In this document: one piece after another, positions 18,309 to 26,813 of the stretch
How the letters are laid out: the number at the start of each line of letters is the position of its first letter
Numbering within the stretch: position 1 is the first letter of the stretch
Assembly: GCF_030758975.1 (NCBI RefSeq)
Contig: NZ_CP132359.1
Location: forward strand, 3,910,009-3,974,008
Direction: 5' to 3'
From: Bosea beijingensis
Lineage (GTDB): Bacteria; Pseudomonadota; Alphaproteobacteria; Rhizobiales; Beijerinckiaceae
DNA: 64,000 nucleotides
Program-made: the position numbers and the translations under genes
Notes under the pieces: generated by a model
The model's input: only the letters and a program-made list of their open reading frames with translations
Databases searched by the model: none
Told to the model about the DNA's origin: nothing

Positions 18309-19628
18309 TTAGCCGACGACCTTGAGCGCCTTGCGCTGCTCCTTGGCGCTGTCGTCGCGGCGCTCCTTGGCCGCTTCCATGTCGAGGCTGACCATGAAGT
18401 CGGAGATGCGCGGCTGGATCTCGGCGCGGAAGCGCGAGCCGTTGAAGACGCCGTAATGGCCGACCTTCGGCTGGAGATAATGGACACGCTTGTCGGCGGG
18501 GATGTTGACGCAGAGATCATGCGCGGCCTGGGTCTGGCCGACGCCGGAGATGTCGTCCATCTCGCCTTCGACCGTCATCAGCGCGACGCGGCGGATCGCA
18601 GTGAGATCGACCGGCTTGTCGCGGTGCATCATCTCTCCCTTGGGCAGGGCATGCTGAACGAAGACGGTGTCGACGGTCTGGAGATAGAACTCGGCGGTCA
18701 GGTCCATCACCGCGAGGTACTCGTCGTAGAAATCGCGATGCTTCTCGGCGGAATCGCCGTCACCACTGACGAGATGCTTGAACATGTCGTAATGGGCGGT
18801 GACGTGGCGGTCGATATTCATCGCCATGAAACCCGAGAGCTGCATGAAGCCGGGATAGACCTGCCGGAAGGCGCCGAGGCTCGGGAACGGCACGACGGTG
18901 ATGCAGTTGCGGCGGAACCAGTCCGTGCCGCGCTCCATCGCGAGCTGGTTGACGGCGGTCGGCGAGCGGCGGGTGTCGATCGGGCCACCCATCAGCGTCA
19001 TCGAGCGCGGCGCGCACGGGTCGGATTCGGCCTCCATGCGGGCGATCGCGGCGATGACCGGCACCGACGGCTGGCAGATCGCCATGACATGGGTGTCCGG
19101 CCCCAGCATCTGGAGCATGCCGATGACGTAATCGATGTAATCGTCGAGGTCGAAACGGCCCTCGGAAAGCGGCACGAGGCGGGCATCGACCCAATCGGTG
19201 ATGTAGACCTCATGGCCGGGCAGGAAAGCCTCGACCGTGCCGCGCAGCAGCGTGGCGTAATGGCCCGACATCGGCGCGACCAGCAGCACCTTCGGCTGTG
19301 GCTTGCGGCGGCTGGATGGAATCTTGCGGTCGAAATAGACCAGCTTGCAGAAGGGGCGCTCCCAGACGACACGCTCCTCCACGGCGACCTTGACGCCGTT
19401 GATCGTGGTCTCGTCGAGGCCGAAGGCCGGCTTGCCGTAGCGGCGCGTCATGCGCTCGAACAATTCGCAGGACGCAGCGACGCTGCGGCCGAGCGGCGTA
19501 TAGGTCAGCGGATTGGCCGGGTTCTTGAAGGCCAGATGCATCGCATCCGAAACCCCACGCATCGGGCTCACCATCATGTGAACCGCTTCGTAGGCATGGT
19601 AGGCGAACGACATGGCAGCCCCGTACAT
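18309..19628 (-). CDS. phaZ: Intracellular polyhydroxybutyrate depolymerase
   Basis: PhaZ degrades stored native PHB granules. The 439-residue protein has the PhaZ1/DepA-type start 'MYGAAMSFAYHAYEAVHMM', 'PLTYTPLGRSVAASCELFERMTRRYGKP', and the nucleophile motif 'ICQPSVPVIAA', where Cys replaces Ser as in Ralstonia PhaZ1. The other triad members fit 'EGEMDDISG' (Asp) and 'KVGHYGVFNG' (His). The start was set at the ATG giving the family N-terminus; the frame extends upstream to 19679 without homology-like sequence. It is divergent from actS across an AT-richer spacer with palindromes. Confidence 0.94.
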   Translation of the reverse strand: MYGAAMSFAYHAYEAVHMMVSPMRGVSDAMHLAFKNPANPLTYTPLGRSVAASCELFERMTRRYGKPAFGLDETTINGVKVAVEERVVWERPFCKLVYFDRKIPSSRRKPQPKVLLVAPMSGHYATLLRGTVEAFLPGHEVYITDWVDARLVPLSEGRFDLDDYIDYVIGMLQMLGPDTHVMAICQPSVPVIAAIARMEAESDPCAPRSMTLMGGPIDTRRSPTAVNQLAMERGTDWFRRNCITVVPFPSLGAFRQVYPGFMQLSGFMAMNIDRHVTAHYDMFKHLVSGDGDSAEKHRDFYDEYLAVMDLTAEFYLQTVDTVFVQHALPKGEMMHRDKPVDLTAIRRVALMTVEGEMDDISGVGQTQAAHDLCVNIPADKRVHYLQPKVGHYGVFNGSRFRAEIQPRISDFMVSLDMEAAKERRDDSAKEQRKALKVVG

Positions 19629-19658
19629 ACGATTGAACGTCCTTCCGGCGTCGCAACA

Positions 19659-19683
19659 TGCGATGATGCGACGCAGCATCGCA
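19659..19683. promoter_or_regulatory. Inverted repeat upstream of phaZ
   Basis: TGCGATG and CATCGCA arms, with internal TGCG/CGCA pairing, form a near-perfect palindrome about 30-55 bases upstream of the phaZ start. Position suggests an operator or 5' leader hairpin. No regulator can be named. Confidence 0.35.
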
Positions 19684-19793
19684 CCTTACGTTGATTTTGT
19701 TCTCATTCAACCCGGCTAAAGGATAAGATTTTCCTGCTATGATCGTCGCGCGTCCTATCTGACGCGATAACGATGATCTATCTCATTGTTATT

Positions 19794-19839
19794 GCATCGG
19801 ATTGATCCGAAAAGTGGACTCCACTTCTCGGTCCGATGC
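19794..19839. repeat. REP-like palindrome upstream of actS
   Basis: GCATCGGA pairs with TCCGATGC at the ends. Inside, CCGA pairs with TCGG and AAGTGGA pairs with TCCACTT across a single C. A five-base bulge TTGAT sits on the left arm. The element of about 46 bases looks like the extragenic palindromes common in Hyphomicrobiales genomes. It lies 60-100 bases before the actS GTG start and could act in the leader. Confidence 0.7.
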
Positions 19840-19897
19840 CAATGTGGATGAGGCAGGCCAAACAACCGGTCGGCGCCGTTCAGGAGATCCCCAAAAC

Positions 19898-21250
19898 GTG
19901 AGCTTTCCGGACCTTTCCGCCCCGGCTCTGGCCCGTTCCAGCCGCCATTTGCGCCTCGATACGCTGGTCCGTCTGCGCTGGCTCGCCATCGCCGGGCAGA
20001 GCCTCGCCGTTGCCGGTGTGCATTTCGGCCTCGGCTTTCCCCTGCCCTTCGGCTGGTGCTTCAGCGTCATCGCGGTCTCCGCCTGGCTCAATGTCGCGCT
20101 GCGCATCCGCTTTCCGCTGAGCCACCGCCTCAACGACAGGGCGGCGACGGCCCTGCTCGGCTTCGACATCGCCCAGCTCGCAGCTCTGCTCTACATGACC
20201 GGCGGGCTGCAGAATCCGTTCGCGATCCTGTTCCTGGCGCCGGTGATGATCTCGGCGACGGCCCTGCCGCCGCAGCGCACGCTGGTGCTTGGCCTGCTCG
20301 CGATGGGGCTCGCAACCCTGCTCAGCCGCTATCACCTGCCCTTGCCCTGGGCCGGGGACGATCGGCCGGTGCTGCCGGCCTTCTACCAGCTCGGCAACTG
20401 GGCAGCCCTCGTGCTCGGCCTCGCCTTCACCGGCATCTATGCCTGGCGCGTCGCCAAGGAGGCGCGCGACCTCTCCGACGCACTCGCCGCCACCGAGCTT
20501 GTTCTGGCGCGCGAGCAGCATCTGTCGCAGCTCGACGGCCTAGCCGCCGCGGCCGCCCATGAACTCGGCACGCCGCTCGGCACGATCGCGCTGGTCGCGC
20601 GCGAACTGACCCGCCTCGCCCCCCCCGAGGGCGAGATGGCCGAGGACATCGCCTTGCTGCGCGAACAGGTCGAACGCTGCCGCGGCATCCTCGGCAAATT
20701 GTCGAGTCTTCAGGACGAGGATGCCGGCCCGCTCGGCCAGCTCACCTTGCGCCTGCTGATCGAGGAAGCGGCCGGGCCGCAGCGGCCCTTCGGCACGCCC
20801 TTCGAGATCACCATGGCCGGCGAGAAGCCGGAGCCGGTCTGCCGCCGCAATCCCGGCATGATCTACGGCCTCGGCAATATCGTCGACAATGCCGTCGATT
20901 TCGCGCGCTCAACGGTGACGATCGCAGCGGAGTGGAGCCACAATCAGGTCGTGCTGGTGATTGCCGATGACGGGCCTGGCTTCCCCCCCAATGTACTGAT
21001 GCGGGCAGGCGATCCCTATCTCTCACGCGGCTCCGGCGAAGGCCGCGCCGGCGGGGGTCTCGGGCTCGGGCTCTTCATCGCCAAGACGCTGCTCGAGCGA
21101 GGCGGCGCAACCCTGGAATTCTCGAACCGGCCGGTGCCGGCAAGCGGCGCCTCGATCCGGATCACCTGGTCCCGCGATGACTTCGAGGCCGATCTGCCTG
21201 TCGATGGGGGTACACAGGGCGAGAGATCCGCCTTACATGAGCCTGGTTGA
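19898..21250 (+). CDS. actS: Redox sensor histidine kinase ActS (RegB/PrrB type)
   Basis: The 450-residue membrane kinase has six predicted helices between about 25 and 185 and carries the RegB quinone-binding heptad GGLQNPF at 102-108. The H-box 'AAAAHELGTPLGTI' places the phosphorylated His at 221, and Cys261 in 'ERCRGIL' matches the redox-active cysteine of RegB. The ATPase domain shows 'NIVDNAVDFA', 'DDGPGF' and 'GGGLGLGLFIAKTLLERGG'. Start: GTG with AGGAG eleven bases upstream; an upstream TTG would begin inside the REP-like palindrome. It is paired with actR 82 bases downstream and controls redox-responsive genes. Confidence 0.94.
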   Translation: MSFPDLSAPALARSSRHLRLDTLVRLRWLAIAGQSLAVAGVHFGLGFPLPFGWCFSVIAVSAWLNVALRIRFPLSHRLNDRAATALLGFDIAQLAALLYMTGGLQNPFAILFLAPVMISATALPPQRTLVLGLLAMGLATLLSRYHLPLPWAGDDRPVLPAFYQLGNWAALVLGLAFTGIYAWRVAKEARDLSDALAATELVLAREQHLSQLDGLAAAAAHELGTPLGTIALVARELTRLAPPEGEMAEDIALLREQVERCRGILGKLSSLQDEDAGPLGQLTLRLLIEEAAGPQRPFGTPFEITMAGEKPEPVCRRNPGMIYGLGNIVDNAVDFARSTVTIAAEWSHNQVVLVIADDGPGFPPNVLMRAGDPYLSRGSGEGRAGGGLGLGLFIAKTLLERGGATLEFSNRPVPASGASIRITWSRDDFEADLPVDGGTQGERSALHEPG

Positions 21251-21332
21251 GCAGCCGCGACCGGTCTGCCAACACACTGAAACCATTATGCGCGCGAGCC
21301 GCAGCGCGTGGAGAAGCGGCAAGGAGAAGACG

Positions 21333-21899
21333 ATGCAGGATTCCGCGAGCGACACCGACAGGCCCGGCCCCGCCGCCGACATGTCCCTTTTGCTGGTCGA
21401 TGACGACAAGCCGTTCCTGACCCGCCTCGCCCGCGCCATGGAAGGCCGCGGCTACGCCGTTCGCATCGCCGACAGCGTTGCAGCTGGCATGGCAGCCGTC
21501 GAGGAGTCGGCACCGGCCTTCGCGGTAATCGACCTGCGCCTCGGCGACGGCAACGGCCTCGACGTGATCGCCCGCCTGAAGGAGCGCCGCCCCGATGCGC
21601 GCGGCGTGGTCCTGACCGGCTATGGCAACATCGCGACCGCCGTCAGCGCCGTGAAGCTCGGCGCCTTCGACTTCCTGGCCAAGCCGGCCGATGCCGACGA
21701 GATCCATGCCGCGCTCGCAGCCCAGCGCGATGCCCGCCCGCAGCCGCCCGAAAACCCGATGTCGGCCGACCGGGTGCGCTGGGAGCATATCCAACGCGTC
21801 TACGAACTGTGCAGCCGCAATGTCTCGGAGACGGCACGCCGCCTCGGCATGCATCGCCGCACCTTGCAGCGCATTCTCGCCAAGCGCGCTCCGCGCTGA
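21333..21899 (+). CDS. actR: Redox response regulator ActR (RegA/PrrA type)
   Basis: The 188-residue regulator has a receiver domain (about 17-130) with acidic pocket 'LLVDDD' (22-25), phospho-acceptor Asp67 in 'VIDLRLGDGNG', Thr95 in 'VVLTGYG' and Lys118 in 'LAKPAD'. The short linker and Fis-type helix-turn-helix 'NVSETARRLGMHRRTLQRIL' at the C-terminus are the nearly invariant RegA recognition unit. ATG has AAGGAG upstream. A strong terminator follows 15 bases after the stop, so actSR form a two-gene unit. Confidence 0.96.
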   Translation: MQDSASDTDRPGPAADMSLLLVDDDKPFLTRLARAMEGRGYAVRIADSVAAGMAAVEESAPAFAVIDLRLGDGNGLDVIARLKERRPDARGVVLTGYGNIATAVSAVKLGAFDFLAKPADADEIHAALAAQRDARPQPPENPMSADRVRWEHIQRVYELCSRNVSETARRLGMHRRTLQRILAKRAPR

Positions 21900-21913
21900 T
21901 CCAACAGAAATGC

Positions 21914-21951
21914 AAAAAAGCCCGCCGGACATGACGTCCGGCGGGCTTTTT
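21914..21951. terminator. Bidirectional Rho-independent terminator
   Basis: GCCCGCCGGAC and GTCCGGCGGGC form an 11-base-pair stem around a short loop, preceded by six A and followed by five T. It therefore works in both directions: for actR on the plus strand and for the MFS gene ending at 21974 on the minus strand. This is the clearest intrinsic terminator in the window. Confidence 0.95.
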
Positions 21952-21973
21952 CTTGGTTGCAAGCGTATGCGGC

Positions 21974-23152
21974 TCAGGTCGCGCAGGCGGGAACGATCCG
22001 GGCCGCGCGCCGCTCGAGGGACACCGCGACGACGGCAAGGCCGAGCGCCAGCAGCGGAACCACAGCGGCGACCGGCGCGATAGCGCCATAGCCGAGACCC
22101 TGCGTGATCACCGCGCCGCCAAGCCAGGCGCCGAAGGCGTTGCCGAGGTTGAAAGCGGCGATGTTCAGGCTGGAGGCCAGGCCCTGCCCCGCGCCGCCGG
22201 CCTGCTGCAACACCCACATCTGCAGCGGCGCGACCGTGGCGAAGGCCGCGGCGCCGAGCACGAAGGCTGCGGCGACGGCGCCGATCTGGCTGTGGAAGGC
22301 GAAACCCGAGGCGAACATCGCGACGGTCAGCAGTGCGATCGAACCGATCAGCGCCGGGGCGAGCCTGCGATCGGCCCAGCGCCCGCCGAGCAGGTTGCCG
22401 ACGACGAGGCCACCGCCGAAGACCAGCAGGATCGGCGAGACCGCGGCCTCGCTGAAGCCGGCAAGCTGGACGAGGATCGGCTGGATGAAGGTGAAGACCG
22501 CAAAGATGCCGCCGAAGCCGAGAACGGTCATGATCAGGCCGAGCTGAACCTGCGGCCGCGCCAGCACCTTGAACTCCTCGGCGAGCGAGCCGGGCACCAC
22601 GCGCTCGCGATCCGCCGGCACGAAGACCGCGAGGACGATCAGGGCGACGAGGCCGATCGCGGTCACTGCCCAGAAGGTCGAGCGCCAGCCGAAGGCGAGG
22701 CCGAGCCAGGAGCCGAAGGGCACGCCGAGCAAAGTCGCGAGCGTCAGGCCGGTGAACATCAGGGCGATGGCCGAGGCCTTGCGCTCCGGTGCGACGAGGC
22801 TGGTCGCGACCAGCGAGCCGACGCCGAAGAAGGTGCCATGCGCCAGCGCGGTGACGATGCGCGCTGCCATCAGCCAGCCGAAGCCGGGGCTCAGCGCCGC
22901 CGCGAGATTGCCGAGGGTGAAGATCGCCATCAGCACGAGCAAGGTCGTCTTGCGCGGCAGGGAACGGGTCGCGATCGTCAGGATGGGCGCGCCGACGAAG
23001 ACGCCGAGCGCATAGCCGGTCATCAGCAGGCCGGCGAGCGGGACGCTGATGCCGAGATCGGCGGAGACCTGCAGGAGCAGGCCCATGATGACGAATTCAG
23101 TGACGCCGATGCCGAAGGCACCGACGGTGAGAGCATAAAGGGCAATGGGCAT
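21974..23152 (-). CDS. MFS transporter, AraJ/sugar-efflux-like (12 TM)
   Basis: The 392-residue membrane protein opens 'MPIALYALTVGAFGIGVTEFVIMGLLLQVSADLGIS', the typical start of the YdhP/AraJ group of exporters. It continues with 'GAPILTIATRSLPRKTTLL' and 'RIVTALAHGTFFGVGSLVATSLV'. Twelve hydrophobic helices fit the length. Start: ATG with GGAGG six bases upstream; the frame runs on to 23200 without membrane character. It is divergent from a LysR regulator, its probable controller. Substrates of the group include sugars, drugs and arabinose-like compounds. Confidence 0.92.
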   Translation of the reverse strand: MPIALYALTVGAFGIGVTEFVIMGLLLQVSADLGISVPLAGLLMTGYALGVFVGAPILTIATRSLPRKTTLLVLMAIFTLGNLAAALSPGFGWLMAARIVTALAHGTFFGVGSLVATSLVAPERKASAIALMFTGLTLATLLGVPFGSWLGLAFGWRSTFWAVTAIGLVALIVLAVFVPADRERVVPGSLAEEFKVLARPQVQLGLIMTVLGFGGIFAVFTFIQPILVQLAGFSEAAVSPILLVFGGGLVVGNLLGGRWADRRLAPALIGSIALLTVAMFASGFAFHSQIGAVAAAFVLGAAAFATVAPLQMWVLQQAGGAGQGLASSLNIAAFNLGNAFGAWLGGAVITQGLGYGAIAPVAAVVPLLALGLAVVAVSLERRAARIVPACAT

Positions 23153-23204
23153 CGCGTGCCTCCGGGGGACTTGTTCGGGCCCGGAGATAGCGCCGCCCAC
23201 GCTT

Positions 23205-23250
23205 GTGAATTAGACTGCGTGAAAGACCAGCAATTGTGAGATCAATTCAC
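23205..23250. promoter_or_regulatory. LysR-type operator region between MFS and lysR genes
   Basis: ATTG-N6-CAAT at 23233-23246 fits the T-N11-A type LysR box and is embedded in AATTG-N6-CAATT. A wider inverted pair GTGAATT (23205-23211) and AATTCAC (23244-23250) frames it. The site sits just before the lysR ATG and about 80-100 bases upstream of the MFS start, as usual for divergent activation with autorepression. Confidence 0.5.
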
Positions 23251-23251
23251 G

Positions 23252-24217
23252 ATGCCGCGCAGCGAGATCAACCGATCCGGGGAGATGGAGGTGTTTGCCC
23301 GCGTCGTCGAGCTCGGCGGGTTCTCGCCGGCCGCTCGCGCACTCAGGATGACACCGTCTGCCGTCAGCAAGCTTATCACCCGGCTGGAGGCGCGGCTCGG
23401 CGTCAGGCTGATCGTGCGCTCGACCCGCAAATTCATGCTCACCGAGGAAGGCACGACCTTCCATGAGCGGACATTGCGCGTGCTGGCCGATCTCGACGAG
23501 GCCGAGCGGGCGGTCGCCGCCTGCCAGATCCCACGCGGGCGGCTCAGGGTGAACGCCAATGTCGCCTTCGGCTGGCATTTTCTGCTGCCGGTGGCGCCCC
23601 GCTTCATGGCGGCGCATCCCGGAATCCAGCTCGACATCTCGATCACCGATGCGGTGATCGATCTCGTCGACGAGCGCGCCGATGTCGCGATCCGGGTCGG
23701 CCCGCTCAAATCCTCCCAGCTCGTCGCGCGCAAGCTCGGCGAAAGCGTCTCGGCCATCGTCGCCTCGCCGGATTACCTGGCTGCGCGTGGCGCGCCGGAT
23801 CATCCCGAAAAACTCGCCGGCTGCGATCTCATCACCTTCAACTTCGCCCGGCACCGCGATACATGGCCCTTCGTCATCGACGGGCAGCGCGCCTTCCTGC
23901 CGGCCCATGGACGCGTCACGGTCGGCGATGGCGAGAGCGCGCGGCGCCTGGCGCTGGCGGGACAGGGGCTGACGCGGCTCTCGCTCTTCCATATCGCCGA
24001 CGACATCGCCGCGGGCCGGCTCGTCCCGGTGCTGGAGGATTTCAATCCCGGCGATGTCGAGGACATCCATGCCGTCTATGTCGGCCACGGCGGCAAATTG
24101 CCGGCACGGGTGCGCGCTTTCATCGATTTCCTGGTCGACGAGATCGATCTGCGCCGGTTCGCAGCGATGCCGAAAGCGGCGATAACCGAAGCCTGTGAGG
24201 CGGTCGTATCAGGCTGA
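23252..24217 (+). CDS. LysR family transcriptional regulator
   Basis: The 321-residue protein has an N-terminal winged helix (about 10-70) with 'GGFSPAARALRMTPSAVSKLITRLEARLGVRLI', then a periplasmic-binding-like effector domain starting near 95. The 'GRLRVNANVAFGWHFLLPVAPRFMAAHPGIQLDI' region resembles the AaeR/DsdC-independent CrgA-type subgroup often found beside MFS or oxidoreductase genes. It is divergent from the MFS exporter. Its 3' end overlaps the convergent mmcB gene by nine bases. Confidence 0.92.
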   Translation: MPRSEINRSGEMEVFARVVELGGFSPAARALRMTPSAVSKLITRLEARLGVRLIVRSTRKFMLTEEGTTFHERTLRVLADLDEAERAVAACQIPRGRLRVNANVAFGWHFLLPVAPRFMAAHPGIQLDISITDAVIDLVDERADVAIRVGPLKSSQLVARKLGESVSAIVASPDYLAARGAPDHPEKLAGCDLITFNFARHRDTWPFVIDGQRAFLPAHGRVTVGDGESARRLALAGQGLTRLSLFHIADDIAAGRLVPVLEDFNPGDVEDIHAVYVGHGGKLPARVRAFIDFLVDEIDLRRFAAMPKAAITEACEAVVSG

Positions 24218-24676
24218 GGCGTCAGGGTCCTCGATCAGCGCGAGCCGGCTGGAAGCCAGCCGCGCCAGCGCGATGGTCAGCATCTTGCGCCGCGCCGCGC
24301 TCAGGGGATGCCGCGGCGGCTCGCGCAGCAATTCGCCGCCATAGGCATCGGCGACGATCAGGCCGACATCGTCGGGCAGGATCTCGCGCGGGAATTCCGG
24401 GGCGACCGCGAAGAGGAAGCCATCGCAATAATCGCGATAATCCGGCCACTTGCCGTCGACGCGGTAGTCGGCGATGCCGGACTTAACCTCGACGACCCAG
24501 AGCTCGCCCGAGGGCGAAAGCGCGACGACGTCGCCACGCCGGCCATTGGCGAAGGTCATCTCCTTGACGATGGCATAGCCGCGCTCGCGCAGATGACGTG
24601 CCGCGCCGCGACAGACGATGCGCGTGATATCGGGCCGTGCCGGCGGCGGGTTCAGAACAGAATCCGAGAGAGACAT
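24209..24676 (-). CDS. mmcB: MmcB family DNA repair protein
   Basis: The 155-residue protein matches MmcB, a mitomycin-C-response repair factor of alphaproteobacteria with a restriction-endonuclease-like core: 'GRRGDVVALSPSGELWVVEVKSGIADYRVDGKWPDY' (about 46-80), where Asp, Glu and the ExK motif form the nuclease-type site. The start at 24676 is preferred to the ATG at 24703 because a LexA-like box lies between them, and because the family begins near this point. Expected to be induced by DNA damage. Confidence 0.9.
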   Translation of the reverse strand: MSLSDSVLNPPPARPDITRIVCRGAARHLRERGYAIVKEMTFANGRRGDVVALSPSGELWVVEVKSGIADYRVDGKWPDYRDYCDGFLFAVAPEFPREILPDDVGLIVADAYGGELLREPPRHPLSAARRKMLTIALARLASSRLALIEDPDASA

Positions 24677-24684
24677 GCTTACAT

Positions 24685-24699
24685 GTTCCCTCTTTGTTT
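24685..24699 (-). promoter_or_regulatory. LexA (SOS) box-like site at mmcB
   Basis: GTTC-N7-GTTT on the plus strand differs by one base from the alphaproteobacterial LexA consensus GTTC-N7-GTTC. It lies 9-23 bases upstream of the mmcB ATG at 24676. mmcB is a known SOS-type gene in Caulobacter, which supports the reading. Confidence 0.6.
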
Positions 24700-24718
24700 C
24701 CAAAAATGCAAGCTGACC

Positions 24719-25663
24719 TCAGCCAGGCAGGCAGCCATCCGTGCCGGCGCCGCAGACCAGCGCGCAGATTGTTTCGCCGCCGGATAGCGGAACGCGCCCG
24801 GACTGGAGCGCAGCAATCGCCGCCGCGCCGGACAGGTCGGCGGCAATGCCGAATTCGAACCAGAGCGATTTCGCCGCCTGCTCCATCTCGGCATCGGTGA
24901 TCAGCACGATCTCGTCGACATTGCGCGCCGTCGCCTCATAGATCGCTTGGTCGGTCTGGCGGCAGGACATCGTGGCGACGCGGGTCTCCAGCCTGTCGAG
25001 CGCGACGAGGCGGCCGGCGGCGAGACAGGCATGCAGCGTCGGCGAGCCCACGGGCTCGATACCGATGATCCGCGTCTGCGGGCGCAGGGCCTTCACCGCC
25101 GTCGAGAGGCCGGTGATCAATCCACCGCCACCGATCGCGACGAGGATGACGTCGACATCAGGCATGTCGTCGAGAATATCGAGGCCGAGCGTGCCCTGCC
25201 CGGCCACAACGACCGGATCGCTGAACGGATGGGCATAGGTCGCGCCGGTCTTGCTGGAATGAGCGAGCGCGGCGGCATTGGCATCGTCCCAGATCGCGCC
25301 GACGATATGGACGTCGGCGCCCCAGTCGCGCAGCTTGGCGATCTTGTCCGGCGCCGCGTTGGACGGCAGGAAGATCGTGGCGCTGACGCCGAGCACATGG
25401 GCCGAGCGGGCGATGGCGAGGCCGTGATTGCCGCCGGATGCCGTGACCACCCCGCGCGCCAGCTCGTCCTTCGACAGGGTCAGGAGCCGGTTCATCGCGC
25501 CGCGCGCCTTGAAGGAGCCAGCCGCCTGCAGCAATTCTAGCTTCAGCGTGACATCGCCGCCGAAATCGCTGCCGCGCGTCCTGGCATAGGGCAGCGTAGG
25601 GGTTTTCCGGATGTGGGGCGCGATGCGCTGGCGGGCGGCGCGGATATCGTCGAGCGCGATCAT
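24719..25663 (-). CDS. PLP-dependent threonine/serine dehydratase-like lyase
   Basis: The 314-residue fold-type II PLP enzyme has the Schiff-base lysine motif 'GSFKARGAMN' (about 49-58), 'TASGGNHGLAIA' binding the substrate carboxylate, and the phosphate loop 'AIGGGGLITGLS'. It lacks the regulatory domain of biosynthetic IlvA, so it resembles catabolic threonine dehydratase, serine racemase or EutB of ectoine degradation. Its ATG overlaps the stop of the upstream deacylase gene by one base (TGATG). It is last in an operon with an amino-acid importer and a DoeB-like deacylase, which favours catabolism of an imported modified amino acid. Confidence 0.88.
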   Translation of the reverse strand: MIALDDIRAARQRIAPHIRKTPTLPYARTRGSDFGGDVTLKLELLQAAGSFKARGAMNRLLTLSKDELARGVVTASGGNHGLAIARSAHVLGVSATIFLPSNAAPDKIAKLRDWGADVHIVGAIWDDANAAALAHSSKTGATYAHPFSDPVVVAGQGTLGLDILDDMPDVDVILVAIGGGGLITGLSTAVKALRPQTRIIGIEPVGSPTLHACLAAGRLVALDRLETRVATMSCRQTDQAIYEATARNVDEIVLITDAEMEQAAKSLWFEFGIAADLSGAAAIAALQSGRVPLSGGETICALVCGAGTDGCLPG

Positions 25664-26709
25664 CACAGGGTCCCGCGATAGGGCGCAGCCACGATGAGGC
25701 AGCAATTGCCCGGCTTGACGCGGCCCGGCTGGCGGCGGCCGTAGAGGATGCCGTCGGCGGCGTAATACAGCGTCTCGGGCGGGCGCGTCGGGTCCCAGGT
25801 GCAGTGGATGCGTCCCGCCGGCTCGCCGGCGCTGACCTTGGTGCCATTGGCGTGGAAAGGCTCGAAGATGCCGTCCGCCGTCGCGTAGACGTAAGCGGAG
25901 ATGCCGGGCAGTTCGAGTATCTGGCCCTCGGCCCGCCGGGGCTCGGGTTTTTCGCGGACGACGACGCCGAGATGGTCGAGCACATTGGCGACGCCGCGCC
26001 GGCAGACTGCGAGCGCCTCCAGCGAGACCGTGCCGGCGCCGGCCATCTCCGTGCCGACCGTGACGAGCCCGGCCCGGCAGGCGGCGGCCGTCGCGGTGCG
26101 AGGCTCGCCGAGATTGCTGATGACGACCATCATCGGCGCGTCGAAGGCCTGGACGGCCGCGACATTGCGCTTGTGCAGGGCCGGATCGTCGGTCGGCTCG
26201 ACGATGGCGCTCGGGATGATATCGAGCGAGGAGCCGCCGGAATGCAGATCGAGGAAAGCGTCGCCGACCGGCAGGATATGGTCGCTGACGAAAGCCGAGA
26301 TCTGCTGGGTGATGGTGCCACGCGGATCGCCCGGGAAGGTGCGGTTGAAGTTCAGCCCATCGACCGGTGAAGTGCGTTGACCGGCCATGACCGCATGGAC
26401 GTTGTTCGCCGGCATCAGGATGAGCCGACCCTGGACGCGGCCGGGATCGAGATCGCGGATCAGGTCGCAGATCGTGATCGGCCCCTCGTATTCGTCGCCA
26501 TGGTTGCCGCCTTCCATGATCACGGTCGGGCCGGTGCCGTTCTTGATCACTGCGACCGGCACGCGGGTTGCGCCCCAGGCATCGTCATGCGGCGAATGCG
26601 GGATCATCAGGAAGCCGGTCTGCTTGCCCTCGCGATCGAGATCGACGGTGAGGAAGGCGCTGGACGGGCGCGGGGTCGGCTTGGGGCGCGCGGCGCTGGC
26701 TGTGCTCAT
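25663..26709 (-). CDS. Succinylglutamate desuccinylase/aspartoacylase family deacylase (DoeB-like)
   Basis: The 348-residue zinc carboxypeptidase-fold protein shows 'MEGGNHGDEYEGP' (about 65-77) with His and Glu metal ligands, 'NFNRTFPGD' with the substrate Arg, and 'FLDLHSGGSSLDI' with the third ligand His. This order fits DoeB/EutE, which deacetylates N-acetyl-diaminobutyrate in ectoine breakdown. The rest of the ectoine set (DoeA, DoeX/EnuR) is not adjacent, so the true substrate may be another N-acyl amino acid. Start: ATG at 26709; the frame upstream is low-quality. It follows the binding-protein gene by 104 bases. Confidence 0.85.
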   Translation of the reverse strand: MSTASAARPKPTPRPSSAFLTVDLDREGKQTGFLMIPHSPHDDAWGATRVPVAVIKNGTGPTVIMEGGNHGDEYEGPITICDLIRDLDPGRVQGRLILMPANNVHAVMAGQRTSPVDGLNFNRTFPGDPRGTITQQISAFVSDHILPVGDAFLDLHSGGSSLDIIPSAIVEPTDDPALHKRNVAAVQAFDAPMMVVISNLGEPRTATAAACRAGLVTVGTEMAGAGTVSLEALAVCRRGVANVLDHLGVVVREKPEPRRAEGQILELPGISAYVYATADGIFEPFHANGTKVSAGEPAGRIHCTWDPTRPPETLYYAADGILYGRRQPGRVKPGNCCLIVAAPYRGTL

Positions 26710-26813
26710 GGGGTCACGCAGGGTGCAGGGCAGGGATCGGCGCCGCAGGCGGGCCGTTGAGAAGCGTGGAAAAGCCGGGCGCAGCAATGCGCCCAGCAGG
26801 AAGCGCTACGACG

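Noticed and set aside
17727..19694. A 655-residue plus-strand open frame opposite the YgjP-like gene and phaZ
   Set aside because: Antisense shadow; phaZ and the YgjP-like gene on the minus strand show conserved active sites.
24719..26709. Firm assignment of the deacylase and PLP lyase to ectoine degradation
   Set aside because: Key partner genes and the EnuR-type regulator are missing here and an IclR regulator is present, so only similarity is claimed.
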